A DNA stretch of 64,000 nt from Mesostigma viride (Eukaryota; Streptophyta; Mesostigmatophyceae; Mesostigmatales; Mesostigmataceae). Each line of letters starts with the position of its first letter. The first letter of the stretch is position 1. This document shows, in pieces, positions 12,050 to 24,181 of this stretch. The stretch is from positions 5,572,920 through 5,636,919 of the forward strand of contig RPFO01000041.1 in assembly GCA_009746045.1 (NCBI GenBank). The letters are read 5' to 3'. The position numbers and the translations under genes were made by a program. The notes under the pieces were generated by a model. That model saw only the letters and a program-made list of their open reading frames with translations. It was not told the origin of the DNA and ran no database searches.

Positions 12050-14105
12050 GGATTATTCCTTGTCATGGGGGCATACAGGACGGGTTACTTATTCCTTGTC
12101 ATGGGGGCAGGCAGGACAAGTTAATTATTCCTTGTCATGGGGGGCAGGCAGGACGGGTTAATTGTTCCTTTTCATGGGGGCAGGCAGGGCGGGTTAATTA
12201 TTCCTTGTCATTAGGGGCAGGCAGGACGGGTTAATAATTCCTTGTCATGGGGGCAGGCAGGACGGGTCACTTATTCCTTGTCATGGGGGCAGGCAGGACG
12301 GGTCAATTATTCCGTGTCATGGGGGCAGGCTGGACCTGTTAATTATTCCTTGTCATGGGGGCAGGCGGGACGGGTTAGTAATTCCTTGTCTTGGGGGCAG
12401 GCAGGGCGGGTGAATTATTCCTTTTTATGGTGACAGGCAGAACGGGTTAATCACTCCTTGTCATGGGAGGCAGGCAGGACGGGTTACTTATTCCTTGTCA
12501 TGGGGGGCAGGCGCATTGCATATACATTTATTCCTTGTCATGGGGGGCAGGCAGGACGGGTTAATTGTTCTTGTCATGAGGGGACGGCAGGGGGGGCTCA
12601 TGATACCCTGTAGTGGGGTGGGCGAAGGCAGGGGGGGTTAATGATTCCCTGTCATGGGGTGGGGGAAGGCAGGGGGGGTTAACGATTCCTTGTGTCCATG
12701 GGGGGCAGGCAGGACGGGTTTCTTATTCCTTGTCATGAGGGGAAGGCAGGGGAGGTAAATGATTTCCTGTCGTGGGGTGGGAGAAGGCGGGGGTAATAAT
12801 TTTTCCTTGCCATGGGGGCAGGCAGGACAGGTTAATTATTCCTTGTCATGGGGGCATGCAGAAAAGCTTAAAAATTTCTTGTCATGGGATTGAAAGCACC
12901 TCACAGTCAGTTGTCCTCCCTTACGAAATGGCGATTTTGTAGCTACATGATTAACAGAGCATATGCTCTAAATCTTGTAGCAATGGACCGCGTTATATTT
13001 CTGTTGGCGACTACTTTCAAACATTCATCATTTTTGTTTTTCTTTTACATTTGTCTTGTTGCGGACAGGGAGGGTTGATTGCCTTTTCATGGGGGGCAGG
13101 CAGTTATCCTTGTCATGGGGGGAGGCAGGGGGGGGTTACTCCTTGTCATGGGGGGCAGGCAGGGGGGGTTGATTGCCTTTTCATGGGGGCAGGCAGGGGG
13201 GGGCTTAATTATTCCTTGTAATATGGTGCAGGCAGGGGGGGTAATGATTCATTGTCATGGGGGGCAGGCAGGGGGGGGGTAATTATCCCTTGTCATGGGG
13301 GTTCAGGCAGAGGGGGCTAATCCTTGTCACATGGGGGGCAGGCTGCGTGGGTAATTTTTCCTTGTAATTAGGGGCAGGCAGGGGGGGTAGTTGATCCTTG
13401 TCATGGGGGACATGCAGGGGGGGGCAATGATTCCTTGTCGTGGGGGGCATGTAGGGGGCGTCAAGTGTTCCTTGTTATGTGGGGCAGGCAGGGGGGGGAT
13501 GATTCTTGTCGTGGGGGGCAGGCAGGGGGGGGATGATTCTTGTCGTGGGGGGCAGGCAGGGAGTGTTAATTATTCCTTGTCACGGGGGGCAGACAGGGGG
13601 GGGCAATGATTCCTTGTCGTGGGGGGCAGGTAGCGGGGGTTAGTTGTTCCTTGTCGTGGGGGGCAGGCAGGGGGGGTCAATGATTCCTTGTCATGCCCGG
13701 GGCAGGTAGGGGGCGTAATTATTCCTTGTATTGGGGGCCAGGCGGGGGGCGTTAATCGTTGTCATGGGGGGCAGGCAGGGGGGTTTAATCCTTGTCATGG
13801 GGGGCAGGCAGGGGGGCTTGTTCCTTGTCATGGGGGACAGGTATGGGGGGGAGATTATTCCGCGTCATGGGGGTAGGCAAATGGGTTAGTTTTTCCTTGT
13901 CATGGGGGGCAGGTGGGGCAGCTTTATAATTCCTTGTGGTGGGTTTTAAGCACCTTGCAATCGTTATGCCCTCTTAAGGAAGTGTGCTTGCGCAGCTAAT
14001 CGATTAACATAACATATGCTCCAAATTTCGTACACAATGGATACCGTAATAAATTTGTTATTGACTACGAATAAACATTCATAATTTTTGTTTTTCTTCT
14101 GCAGG
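12050..14105 (+). repeat. Minisatellite (about 34-bp unit) in two duplicated blocks
   Basis: The unit resembles TTCCTTGTCATGGGGGCAGG plus a GGGTTAATTA-like end. It forms block one (about 12,050-12,880) and block two (about 13,075-13,930). Each block is followed by a related 170-bp non-repeat stretch (12,880-13,060 and 13,930-14,105) that begins with GCACCT and ends in a pyrimidine run. The second ends TTTTTCTTCTGCAGG, a convincing splice acceptor. The whole therefore looks like a tandem duplication of about 1 kb, perhaps inside an intron. Confidence 0.85.
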
Positions 14106-14679
14106 AAGTCTCGGCTGTTCTGGTGCCATATGCATCCTCACCATCGTCGTCATCGACGTAGCCGGCGGACTCGTCTAGGGTCCATGCACGGGTTGCTCAG
14201 GTTTGTCTTTGAATCTGTGTGATGAGGTGTTTTCTTTGCGCAGTGTATGTTTGCCTGCAGCTACCTTTTTTGTTCCAAATAGATCAGTGCTTTCTTCTTT
14301 GCATTTGCAGCAAGAGAGGGAAGTTTTTGTACAGGTTTTTTAACGTAATCTGCCTCTTTAATGTTGCACAACTGACAACAACCATGTATACATTGATGTT
14401 ATTTCCACCTCTGCATCTTTTTTCTGTGTTTTACAGGAGAGTCGAGAGCTTTTAATCAAAATGACATCCGCAAATGACGGCTGCACACAATATACCCAAC
14501 GGGCGGCTGCCTGCAAATTCTTTGCAAGCATTTAGAGCTTTCCGTGGAAGTCATGCTCACAACGGGCTGCACGCAACGCAATGGGCTGCCGTCCAAAATT
14601 TGCCTACGAGACAATCGTTGTTGCTGTCAGCATTAAGTAATGCTTATTTTGTAATAAAAAGGAAAATTTCACTGGTTTT

Positions 14680-15077
14680 TGTCACTTTTTGTCACTTTTT
14701 GTCACTTTTTGTCACTTTTTGTCTGTTTTATAGTCCTGATAAATTTTCAGGATTGTCTGTGATATATCAACGTTTGTGTTGTGATAAATGTGCACAAATG
14801 TCACTAATTGTGGTGTGATAAAATGTGATAAAATCTCACTCTCATGTTGACAATGCGTGACGTTGACAATGTGTGACATTTTTTGACACTTTCACCTTGA
14901 TAATTTGTCAAGAATTGTCTTGTAAAATCGACCTGATATGTCATGGTTTTGTCAACATTTGTATAGCTTTTGTCAACTTTTGTCAAGTGACATGTCACAC
15001 TTTGTCACACTTTGTCACACTTTATCAACCTGACATGTCAAGCATTGTCACACTTTGTCAACACCCGGCTCCTAGTG
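14680..15077 (-). repeat. Right subterminal repeats of the CACTA-like element
   Basis: Repeated TTTTTGTCAC, then TTGTCACACTTTGTCAACA-type copies, mirror the left end. The 33-bp terminal repeat ends at 15,077. Confidence 0.8.
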
Positions 15078-15559
15078 GTGTTATAGTGATGATGATGTTG
15101 GAGATATTGCATTTGTGTGACTGCATGTAGATAGCTGGCACCAATGGTTGTTTGAGCTTTCCTTTGTTATGATGATGTGACAAGACTACAATGTGCTGAG
15201 CCAACCATGGTTGACATGCATGACTGCATGCAAGCTATATATACCATGTTCTTACTTGGTTCCTTGCCCTCCATAGTCCCAGTTTGTCATCCATGCCGGG
15301 GAGGACAGTTTAGGAGGTGTTGTTGTGTTGATTAGCTTGGTTGGCATCAACCTTACACTCTAACCTGGGAGAAACATAGGAAATGCCGCTTAGGCATGTT
15401 AGGGCTACCATCGTCAAGGCTATGCACATATTTACAAGGCTGGCCATGCTGGAGGGATGATGAAGACATATGAGGTGCGTGGCCACCCCTTTGTACTTTG
15501 TAAACATACTCTGCATGGTTTTGGTGCATGTTGGATGGCATATTAAGTGGCACTGTGGG

Positions 15560-16040
15560 GTTACTAACTTACTGAGTGGTCCTTAGCGCCTTGTCATGTG
15601 GTCATATAGGAAACCCATCAACTTGAGCAGTTCTTGTCGCAATGACCCCCCACATTGAGCATGCGTTGCCGTCAGCGTGCAAGAGTTGATTATGTGTGCT
15701 TTGGTCAGTTTGCAGATGTCTTTGATGAAGAAGGAGGTGCTAGTGTGGCTAAATGGTTACTCTAATTTCCTTGTAGCGTCTACATGGGTGGCCGTCTTGG
15801 AATGGTTGCAACTTGGGCAGTTCTTGTCAGAATGGCGTCAAACCTTGAACATAGGAGGTACCATATGTGCAGAGAATGGTAGTATGTGGTTTGGCCAGTT
15901 TTCATGAGGCTTAGATGTATAAAGGGGTGTTAGTGTGGTTAAATACTAGCTAAAACCTCCCTTAGCTTCGTCACAGGTGGCAATCTAGGAATATCCATCA
16001 AATAGGGCTGCGCTTGTCAGAATGACCTGAAAATTTGGGG
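15560..16040 (+). repeat. Degenerate tandem repeat, unit about 190 bp, near three copies
   Basis: Blocks share CTTGTC(A/G)(C/G)AATG..., GTGTGGTTAAAT-like and GGTGGC(A/C)(A/G)TCTAGGAAT-like pieces in the same order at a spacing near 190 bp. No coding content is seen. Confidence 0.6.
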
Positions 16041-18197
16041 CTGCATGTCCCCCAACCTCTAGTATTTGGGAATATATGATTTGGCCCTATTCCATGTGTT
16101 TATGATTTGATAATTTTTTTTTTCATTAAAAAAGTACCCTTTTTGCGGGAAAATCCATCAATGTGTGTAAACATGATTATTTTGTGCTCAAAATTAGGTA
16201 GCATTTCTCAAAAGTCAGGGAACTATATGGGAATATATGATTTGGTACCAATATGTTTGCCCACTGCCCTAGGAAAAATGTGACTAGAATAGCGTCTTTT
16301 TCTATTTTTAGCGCGTTACCGGTGCCCTGTGGGGGTTAGTACCCCCCCCAAGTGGCTGGAAATTTTTTTTTTAATCATATTAATGGTCCCCAATCATCAT
16401 TGGATTTTTAGCACATGCATAGGTATGGTTTCCAGAAAAGTGCCCTTTAGGGGTGTCCCCTCCCCTTAATTAATTAATTAAACTCGTGCTCCCGTTGGGG
16501 AGTCACGGATTACCTTATCCCTGCATGACTAAAAATGACTCATGCGGCTTCTTCACGCAGGCGGGGCAGAAAAAGACAAGCTGTCGGCGCTGCGCACCGT
16601 GCTCATCAGTGACATCCACCTCAATGGACAGGTAAACGTGCTTGCGGACATGCTGATGCGAGCACCGGTGGACGATGCCCTTCCTGATCTAGTGCCCCTT
16701 CCACCGCATTTCAGAGGCACCCCCTCAATCTCGCGCAGCCTCCAGACCTTGGGGTCGTCCTCACGTATGCCAGACCGCTTCTGCATGCATGATCAACATC
16801 ACGATGAATTGCAGGGCACACAATATAGATAATATAAAATAATAGATCAAGGTAGGACACATACGAATAAAGAGCAAAATGTAAACAATATGCTGCATTA
16901 CAGACCTAAAAATTAGCGCATGAAACTAAGACGGTTTTATATGTAAATAGGAACTGGAATGACAACTGAGTCACAGTATAAAATATAACGGGCGATGAAG
17001 GTAGAGCTAGGTTAAGACAACAGCCTGTGAAACCCACCATTCGAGCCACGTCATGGGCGATAACAGGGGGGCTGCAGCCGATCACATAGCAAGGCTTCCC
17101 CTGGTGTGCACCCGTGCGGGGGGGTGCCTTCCTACGGGCGGCCGTTGGAGCAAACACGCGGTGTTGTGCAGGGGCCGGGGGCGTGTCTTCCTCGACGCGG
17201 CCTGTGGAGGCAGAAGGTGCCGACTTCTTCTTGGGTGCAGCACACCTGTCGCTGAGCGGTGCAGTGGCCGGAGGCGTGTCTTCCTCGACGCGGCATGTGG
17301 AGGCAGAAGGTGCCGACTTCCTCTTGGGTCAGCACACCTGTCGTTGAGCCCAGCGGCAAGACGACTTGCATCGCTGCTTGAAGCTGAAGCGCTTAGAGAT
17401 GCTTGCTGTCGGCTTTACGTCTGCCTGCCGAGAAGGGGCTTCACAGGAGAGACCGTGAGGTCAATGGTGATGCGCGACATTCTGCTTGACAACAGCAGAA
17501 GTTAGAATGTGGTGGAAGGGCACCAAAAGGGAAGAACGGACGCAATGTATACCCACCTAAACGCCAAATATCTGTAGGCCAACCGTCATTGCGACCTGTC
17601 ATTTGTCAGAGTCAGTTATCGCGGACTTGTCCCAGAAATAACACCACGCCAAAAAGCGCGTCAAACGACTCCTGCCACCATTGAAAACCATGTATTGTAA
17701 CAGTTGCACTAGGCCGGACAACAAATAACACCACGGCAAATTTCGCTCCGAAATGCAAAGGCGCAGTGACCTGTTCGTACGTATCCACACAGTTGCCGAT
17801 ATTTTCGCGAAATGGCGGGAACGTATCAGACTAACAGCACCGCGAAAAATTGCCGCCATGTCGATCAGCACAAGCTAGTGCTACTTCTGGTCACTGTACA
17901 TTCTAGCAGGCGCGGGAATTCGCAGATCTTGATGTTCAGTTCATTTCAGTTCAGTGAGTGTTCAGTTATGTTCAGTGTGCATCCTCCAACCATTTCGTTT
18001 CAAATCCTTTCTTGGTGTTAAGGGATTTGGTGTTAAAAATGGACCAATCAGCGCAACGAGCGCAACGAGACTGATTTGTGGGGTTTCTAGTATTAACAAA
18101 CGATATTACAATAAACCCGAGAGAATCTATGGGGATTTGGTGTTATTTGGCGGTTTCGTGGTGTTAAAAGTTAACACCAAAAGGACAATTTCTCCGT
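16041..18197. other. No gene recognised; LINE-end hairpin and a 93-bp tandem duplication
   Basis: At 16,468-16,510, TTAA repeats meet the CTCCCGTTGGGGAG hairpin also seen at 3,570. At 17,169-17,345 a unit of about 90 bp (GGGCGTGTCTTCCTCGACGC onward) is duplicated. Short GC-rich open frames at 16,542-16,832 and 17,053-17,505 match nothing I recognise. The second is mostly the duplicated unit, which argues against a gene. Confidence 0.5.
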
Positions 18198-19083
18198 CAG
18201 ACATGTTCAGAATTGGGCATGCGAACCGGATGCGAAGGGAATTTCGACCGTCCAGGTGGACGCATCCTATTGGGTCGGACAAGTAAAAACATGTGGCGCG
18301 GCGCCCCCCCGGCCACAATTGGGGTGGAATTCCAGTGGTATTGGGTGGTAGACCCACAGGGTTTTCACACTCGGGTTTTTTTCGGTCGAATTGTTTGGAC
18401 GCTCCGGCGAAATTCGGCGGACTTTCGGCCAAAAGTGGTATGCGCCGGAACAGGGCCGTGCACGCGCCGGGCTTGACACGCTGTACGGGATGCGAAAAAA
18501 TGGCAAGTTTTTTACGGCTGTTTCCGTGGGCTGGTCAGACATGTTCAGAATTGGGCAAGCGACCCTGATGCGAAGGGAATTTCGACCGTCCATGTGGACG
18601 CATCCTATTGGGTCGGACAAGTAAAAATTTGTGGCGCGGCGCCCCCTCGGCCACAATTGGGGTGGAATTCCAGTGGTATTGGGTGGTAGACCCATTTGGG
18701 GGTCTACCACCCAATACCACTGAATTCCACCTGATTTTGCCAAATTCAGTGGTATTACGGTGGATCAACGGAAATGACCCGTTTTTCCGTTTCGGACCGG
18801 AAAAACCCAGTGTGAAAAAGTTTCGTCGAATTTTTTCCGGCCAAAACGGAAATTCGACCGAAAAAAACCCGAGTGTGAAAACCCAGCCATTATTTTGGGG
18901 GTCTACCACCCAATACCACTGAATTCCACCTGATTTTGCCAAATTCAGTGGTATTACGGTGGATCAACGGAAATGACCCGTTTTTCCGTTTCGGACCGGA
19001 AAAACCCAGTGTGAAAAAGTTTCGTCGAATTTTTTCCGGCCAAAACGGAAATTCGACCGAAAAAAACCCGAGTGTGAAAACCC
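18198..19083. repeat. Interleaved direct and inverted repeats
   Basis: A block of about 160 bp beginning GTCAGACATGTTCAGAATTG occurs at 18,198-18,357 and 18,533-18,693. A 187-bp block beginning GGGGGTCTACCACCCAATAC occurs at 18,696-18,882 and 18,897-19,083. The second block is partly the inverse complement of the first, giving a hairpin near 18,660-18,725 (AGTGGTATTGGGTGGTAGAC against its complement). This looks like rearranged copies of one inverted-repeat element. It has no coding capacity. Confidence 0.8.
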
Positions 19084-19117
19084 TGTCAGTCCTAAAAATA
19101 GGTAGGGTTACGTGCGA

Positions 19118-19788
19118 CGTGCTAGACCCCAAGACACCATGCAACACTGCACTTGTAAATACAGAACTTTATTTATCAGTTTGGCGTCGGGCTGCATGTC
19201 AGGGTGTCAGGGTGTCAGGGTGTGAGGGTGTCAAGTAACATAGTCCTGGGACACTTATGACTTCATCATGGACTTATAGTTACATCAAAAAATCACTCCT
19301 AGACCCCAAGACACCATGCCACACTGCACAAATAGAGTTATTGTATCATTTTGGCGTCAGGGTGTCAGGGCGTCAGCGTGTCAGGGCGTCAGGGCGTCAG
19401 GGTGTCAGGGTGTCAGGGTGTCAAGTGACATCCCGGGACACTTATGACTTCATCATGGAGTTATAATAACATCAAATAAACATTTCTAGACCCCAAGACA
19501 CCATGCGACACTGCACAAATAGAGTTATTGCATCATTTTGGCGTCAGGGTGTCAAGGCGTCAGGGTGTCAGGGTGTCAGGGTGTCAAGTAACATCCTGGG
19601 ACACTTACGACTTCATCATGGAGTTATAATAAGATCAGATAAACACTTCTAGACCCCAAGACACCACGCGACACTGCACAAATAGAGTTATTGTATCATT
19701 TTGGCGTCTGGGTGTCAGGGCGTCAGGGCGTCAGGGTGTCAGGGTGTCAAGTAACATCCTGGGACACTTATGACTTCATTATCTGGCT
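19118..19788 (+). repeat. Tandem repeat, unit about 180 bp, four copies
   Basis: Each copy starts CTAGACCCCAAGACACCA, contains a variable number of GTCAGGGT/GTCAGGGC octamers and ends with a TTATAATAACATCA stretch. Copy number of the inner octamer differs between units, so this is a repeat within a repeat. The last copy is interrupted by the inverted-repeat element at 19,793 and resumes at 20,584. Confidence 0.9.
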
Positions 19789-19792
19789 GTCC

Positions 19793-20583
19793 GCGACACT
19801 CCCGGAGCTAGTGTATACAGGGGGGGGGGGGTAGCCCCCCCCCCCCCCCACCCCCAAAACTGGGGGGGCGGGGGGTAAGGGGTTGGACCCCCCCCCCCCC
19901 CCCCAAGAAAATGGGGGGGGGGGGGGTTAGGGGTTTTTGGATGCAGACACCCCCCCCCCCCTCCCTGAAATATAAATATTTTCCGGGTAAATGGGTATTT
20001 TTTATTAACCAATAGCGGAATATCGGTAGGTTGAGAGGTACCACGTATCGACCAGCTGGTTACCCACTGAGGGTAGTGTGATAGGTGAAAGGTTTAGAAC
20101 GGGAGCATTATGTGACCAGGGGAGCCAAGTGACGCGCGTAAGGTCACCGTGAGGAATGCAAGTAAACACCCTGTTGCGTCCCAGGTATAAATATTACTCC
20201 TTTCCCCTCCCCTAAACCCTTCTTCCCTTCATCATGATTTGCAGCAACTCAATACGATTCAGTCCAGTCTCTCTTTGTGCCCCTACGTGGCATTTTCGCT
20301 TAGTATTCCTTACTTCTCAGAGGCCGCTCCCCCCCCCCGCGCCACTTCCCCTGCGTTTTGCCACCGGAACTACCCGCGCCCCACCGGAACTACCCGCGCC
20401 CAAGCAGAGAGTTGTTTTTTAATACACTTAAGGATATATAAATTTTTGGGGGGCCGACCCCCCCCCCCCCCCCCAAAACTGGGGGGGGGGGGTCGGGGGT
20501 CAAGACCCCCCCCCCCCCCACCCCAGAAAATGCCCCCCCGGGGGGTGGTATACACTAGCTCCGGGAGTGTCGCGGACAGCCAG
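19793..20583. mobile_element. MITE-like element, 36-bp inverted ends, TTAT target duplication
   Basis: The ends are perfect 36-bp inverted repeats starting CTGGCTGTCCGCGACACTCC (19,793-19,828 and 20,548-20,583). TTAT flanks both sides (19,789-19,792 and 20,584-20,587), and removing the element plus one TTAT restores the 180-bp tandem unit it sits in. Both arms continue into long poly-G/poly-C runs that could form hairpins or G-quadruplexes. The unique centre includes about 205 bp found inverted at 22,366-22,572. There is no transposase; the superfamily is unassigned because 4-bp duplications occur in several. Confidence 0.85.
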
Positions 20584-20587
20584 TTAT

Positions 20588-22029
20588 GGCGTTATAATAA
20601 CATCAAAAAAACACTTTTTGAAAAAATCAGTTTGTACTGGTGCTGGAGTACAAACGCGGGTGAGCTTAGGGGATGGTTGATAGGATTGACAGTGGTTTGA
20701 TCCGGTTGGGATGTTGTTGGCATTGTGGACGAGAAACGTTCTGCTGACCCGGGAACAGTCCCGGGAAAGGGCCGGTTCGTCGTTGGCCAGTGTGCCAGTA
20801 ACTGGGACATGAGCGCAGAGTCACACAGTTGATATAGATTATGACGTAAGTAAACACTGTTGCGCCACAGTGGCGTCATGGTCGGTCTGTGGTGATTTCG
20901 ATGGGTCTCAAGGATATGTAGTTACTCTTACAGTTGCGGCAGCACAACTCGGCATTCATTGTAATCTGTCAAATGTTATGGAATGAATGGTTTGGGCATT
21001 GCTTTCATCATAAAGCATTAATGCAATCTTCATAATATAATCGGCTGGCTGCGCTGCCTGTCATGAAGGTGGTGGTGCCGTCAAGGACCACACCTATCAT
21101 TTCCACTTCATTTATATAGTGCATGCATGTTTTTATAGCTCTGTGTGGATAAGACGAGAAGCCAGTGCCAACTGCACTTCTCAAAAAGGTGAGACCTGAG
21201 AGTGAGGTATGACTAGGTTAGGCTTCACACTGTGTTCTTTGTTGCAAATGAAATAACGTTTTTATTACCAATACTCTACCTAACTTGGCAGCTCTGTTTC
21301 AGCAATGGCTGGGCTCGATGAAAGAAAGGAGGGCTGGCCACACTTGCCACGCACCACCATGACCAAGACAGAGTTCAAGGATCCACACAGAGCTACATCC
21401 AACGCCCTCGTGGAAACACACACTTATCGATCCCAATGAATGCCTCACACTTACGCAATATCTTGCGTCAGCCTTACCTCGTAGCCACGCTCAGTATCTG
21501 ATCCTGACGACAACCGCTTTGTCGTCCATACTGCTTCAATTACACCAAAGCTACTTCGTGGCACTCGGCTTTGGTCAGCACCAAGACCTAAAAGTACACA
21601 AAATCCTAAGTCGTTGTCTGCAACGACTCCCTGTTCCGCATATGAAACATATCATCTCGCACTCATCGATCAGAATATCATCTAGCACTTTCTCTTTAGA
21701 CGACAAAATCAACTAGACAACCTGGGTAGGCCAGAAATCCCAGACGACAAAATGCCCTTGTCGCAGATCACTCTAGTGTCGACTTGCCGACCCCTGAGCT
21801 TGCCAAACAACTACATCACCAACCAAGCATGTACGACAACTAGCTGGCCCTGACGAGAAAAGCTGCCTCGTCGCATTCACAAAAGCGGCTTGCCAGCCTG
21901 CCGAATATCAATGCCAATATTGCACGACATTATCTACCTGCAGCGGACAGTTCTCGAGATCAATAACGCGCCAGCTTGCGTGCACGTGCATGTTCATTTA
22001 TATAGTGGATCACACACAAGAGTACTCTA
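20588..22029. other. No gene recognised
   Basis: The interrupted 180-bp repeat finishes near 20,615. The rest has only short anonymous open frames and no motif, RNA gene or repeat I can support. Confidence 0.5.
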
Positions 22030-22456
22030 TTGCTATGGATATGCCTTCCAAGTGATAGGCTAGGATATAATGGCACGCAAACGCGACAGGGGACCCCAGG
22101 GGATGAGTTGTCCGACAGTCAACTAGCCTGGGTATGGCTACGCACTAATATGCTATATGCGATCTGGACTATCCGGAACGAGACGGTTTTCAAAGTGCGG
22201 CGGGCACGAGTACACCAAACTGAAAGCCGCCGTGGTGAGGCGGTTTATCTTCCTCTGGAACTCAGCAATGCGTCGCGCTTGGCTCTTGGCGCAAGAACAA
22301 TACAAGGTGTGGGACCCCAGGCCCAACAATGACAGGCCCAGCCCCTTGGAGCTCTTCCATGCTCTCCTGGGACGCAACAGGGTGTTTACTTGCATTCCTC
22401 ACGGTGACCTTACGCGCGTCACTTGGCTCCCCTGGTCACATAATGCTCCTTTCTAA
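22030..22456 (+). pseudogene. Possible LINE pol C-terminal remnant, frameshifted
   Basis: One frame has LAWVWLRTNMLYAIWTIRNE followed by TVFK, recalling the W-x-x-W-x-x-RN-x-x-F motif near the C-terminus of plant-type LINE pol. The frame shifts near 22,195 and continues as KLKAAVVRRFIFLWNSAMRR and a conserved-looking tail ending PWSHNAPF. With so short a match I call it LINE-derived only tentatively. Confidence 0.4.
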
Positions 22457-22572
22457 ACCTTTCACCTATCACACTACCCTCAGTGGGTAACCAGCTGGTC
22501 GATGCGTGGTACCTCTTAACCTAACGATATTCCTATTGGTTAATAAAAAATACCCATTTACCCGGAAAAATC
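22366..22572 (-). repeat. Inverted copy of the MITE interior
   Basis: About 205 bp here is the inverse complement of 19,980-20,187 inside the MITE-like element, with few differences. It overlaps the end of the LINE-like fragment. The MITE may therefore have captured a LINE 3' end, or the reverse. Confidence 0.85.
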
Positions 22573-23107
22573 GAGACGGGGGTTAGAATATGGGAGGCAA
22601 TTCTCGAATCAGCCCTGAATCAGCTGCAATTTGGACGGCGAGCGCAGTTCGCATTTGGCAACGTGAACGTTCCAACGGTACGATAATTTTGTGTATTACC
22701 CCGGTTGCTGCCGATCTGTTTATTCTGTCCTTCAGAAGAGAGTCTTACCGAGAATTGACCAGCGAAACCTTCGACGACCCGCTTTTGCCGGAGTGGCATG
22801 GCGGTAGCGGTTGCTGGATTGGTGCCCCGGATACCTGAGGGCAATGCGGTAGGGTAGATGCATTTTTACGCAGCGCTCACCAATGATACCAATCATGAGT
22901 TTCCCGACCATCAGTGCTGGGGAGATGAAGGTTCTTGAACCTCAGGCGACTAGAATATAGATCGGCCGGTGGCCCTGAATTCCGGAACATATTGCGCATT
23001 GGAATGGAGAGATCTCGCAAATGCATTTTAGATAGCCTTTTTTAAATCTCAGCGTAGCCTTCACGCTTGCAATTGAAGGGTGGTGAGGAAAGTCTCAGCG
23101 GACAGAA
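22573..23107. other. Region upstream of the kinesin gene
   Basis: No coding domain or clear core promoter element is recognised. An in-frame TGA about 24 bp before 23,108 closes the kinesin frame upstream and supports that Met as the start. Confidence 0.5.
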
Positions 23108-24181
23108 ATGCACAGGCCGAAGCAATTCGACCCTAACAGGGCAGCCTCGCTTCTCGGTTTGCCGACAGCGGATGCCGCTGCTGCTAGTGAGAAAGCGGCT
23201 GCCGAGAATGGCGACGCCAAAGCCGGAGTAAGGAAACAAGCGAGCGATTTGAAGAAAATGCTGGGGTTTGATGATGACGCAGCGGGGTCGGGCGTTGACG
23301 ATTCCGACGAGGACGAGCCGTCGGTCCCGACTTTTGATCCGCGCAATATCAAAACAGTTCCGCTGACAAAGTATCAAAATCTGGAAGGCATCCTTGCGGA
23401 CGAAAGAGAACACCGACGGCGAGCCTCGGAGGCCCTCCGGAGCCTGCAGGAGCAGTTCGATATGCTGCAAGCGACCAGCCGGCAGCAACTCTCCCTCCTC
23501 CGTAAGGAACTAGAATCTCTCAGCAGCAAGCAAGGCAACGGAACGGGTGGGTTCAGCCCCGAGACCCTCGCGGCGTTGCGGGCAACAGCAGCCGAGTCCG
23601 CGAGTGCCACCGAGGAGACCCTCCGGAAGCTAAGGATTGAACACGACGAGGCCCTCCAACGCATCCAGGATCTAGAGGCAGCACTGAGGGAGAGGGGCAA
23701 GGCCACTGGGGGGCAGTTGCCAGTAATACCCAACGGGCTCTCCCGTAAAAGTGACGACGCTGAGCTGCTCCGGGCGCATGAGGACACGGACCTCCTCCGC
23801 GCCGAGAACAAGTCACTGAGGGTCCAGTTTGAGGCCAGCCAATACCGCGCATCGGCAGCCGAATCCGCGCTCGCCAAGGCCACATCGGAGCTGGAGAATC
23901 TCCGCTCACTCCAGTCCCATATGCAACGGTCCGCGGCCAAGCAGGCGAGCATGCAGGCGACGATCAGGGCGCTCCGGCCGCAGCTGCGTGCGCTCCAGGG
24001 CGCGCGGGACCGGCTGGTATCAGAGGTCGGCGCGTTGCGGTCCGAGGTGGACGCGGTGGTGGAGATGCTGCGCGCGGGCATGGCCAAGGCGGTGCGGATG
24101 GCGGGATCGGGGCTGGAGGACGTGATGGCCAAGTACAAGAAGGAGGCCAAGGAGAGGAAGAGGCTGTACAACCAGCTGCAG
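23108..24181 (+). CDS. Kinesin exon 1: N-terminal region and coiled coil
   Basis: 358 codons, ending in phase 0 at YNQLQ|. It begins [17 protein letters not shown], has an acidic DDSDEDE stretch and then heptad-rich helix. The donor is CTGCAG|GTGGGG. Confidence 0.9.

Noticed and set aside
12050-13930. Gly/Gln-rich repeat proteins in the minisatellite of the CACTA-like element
   Set aside because: Short frames that break at every unit-length change; explained by the repeat.
17053-17505. 150-codon GC-rich frame as a gene
   Set aside because: Mostly a tandem duplication of about 90 bp read in one frame, with equally open frames on the other strand and no recognised motif.
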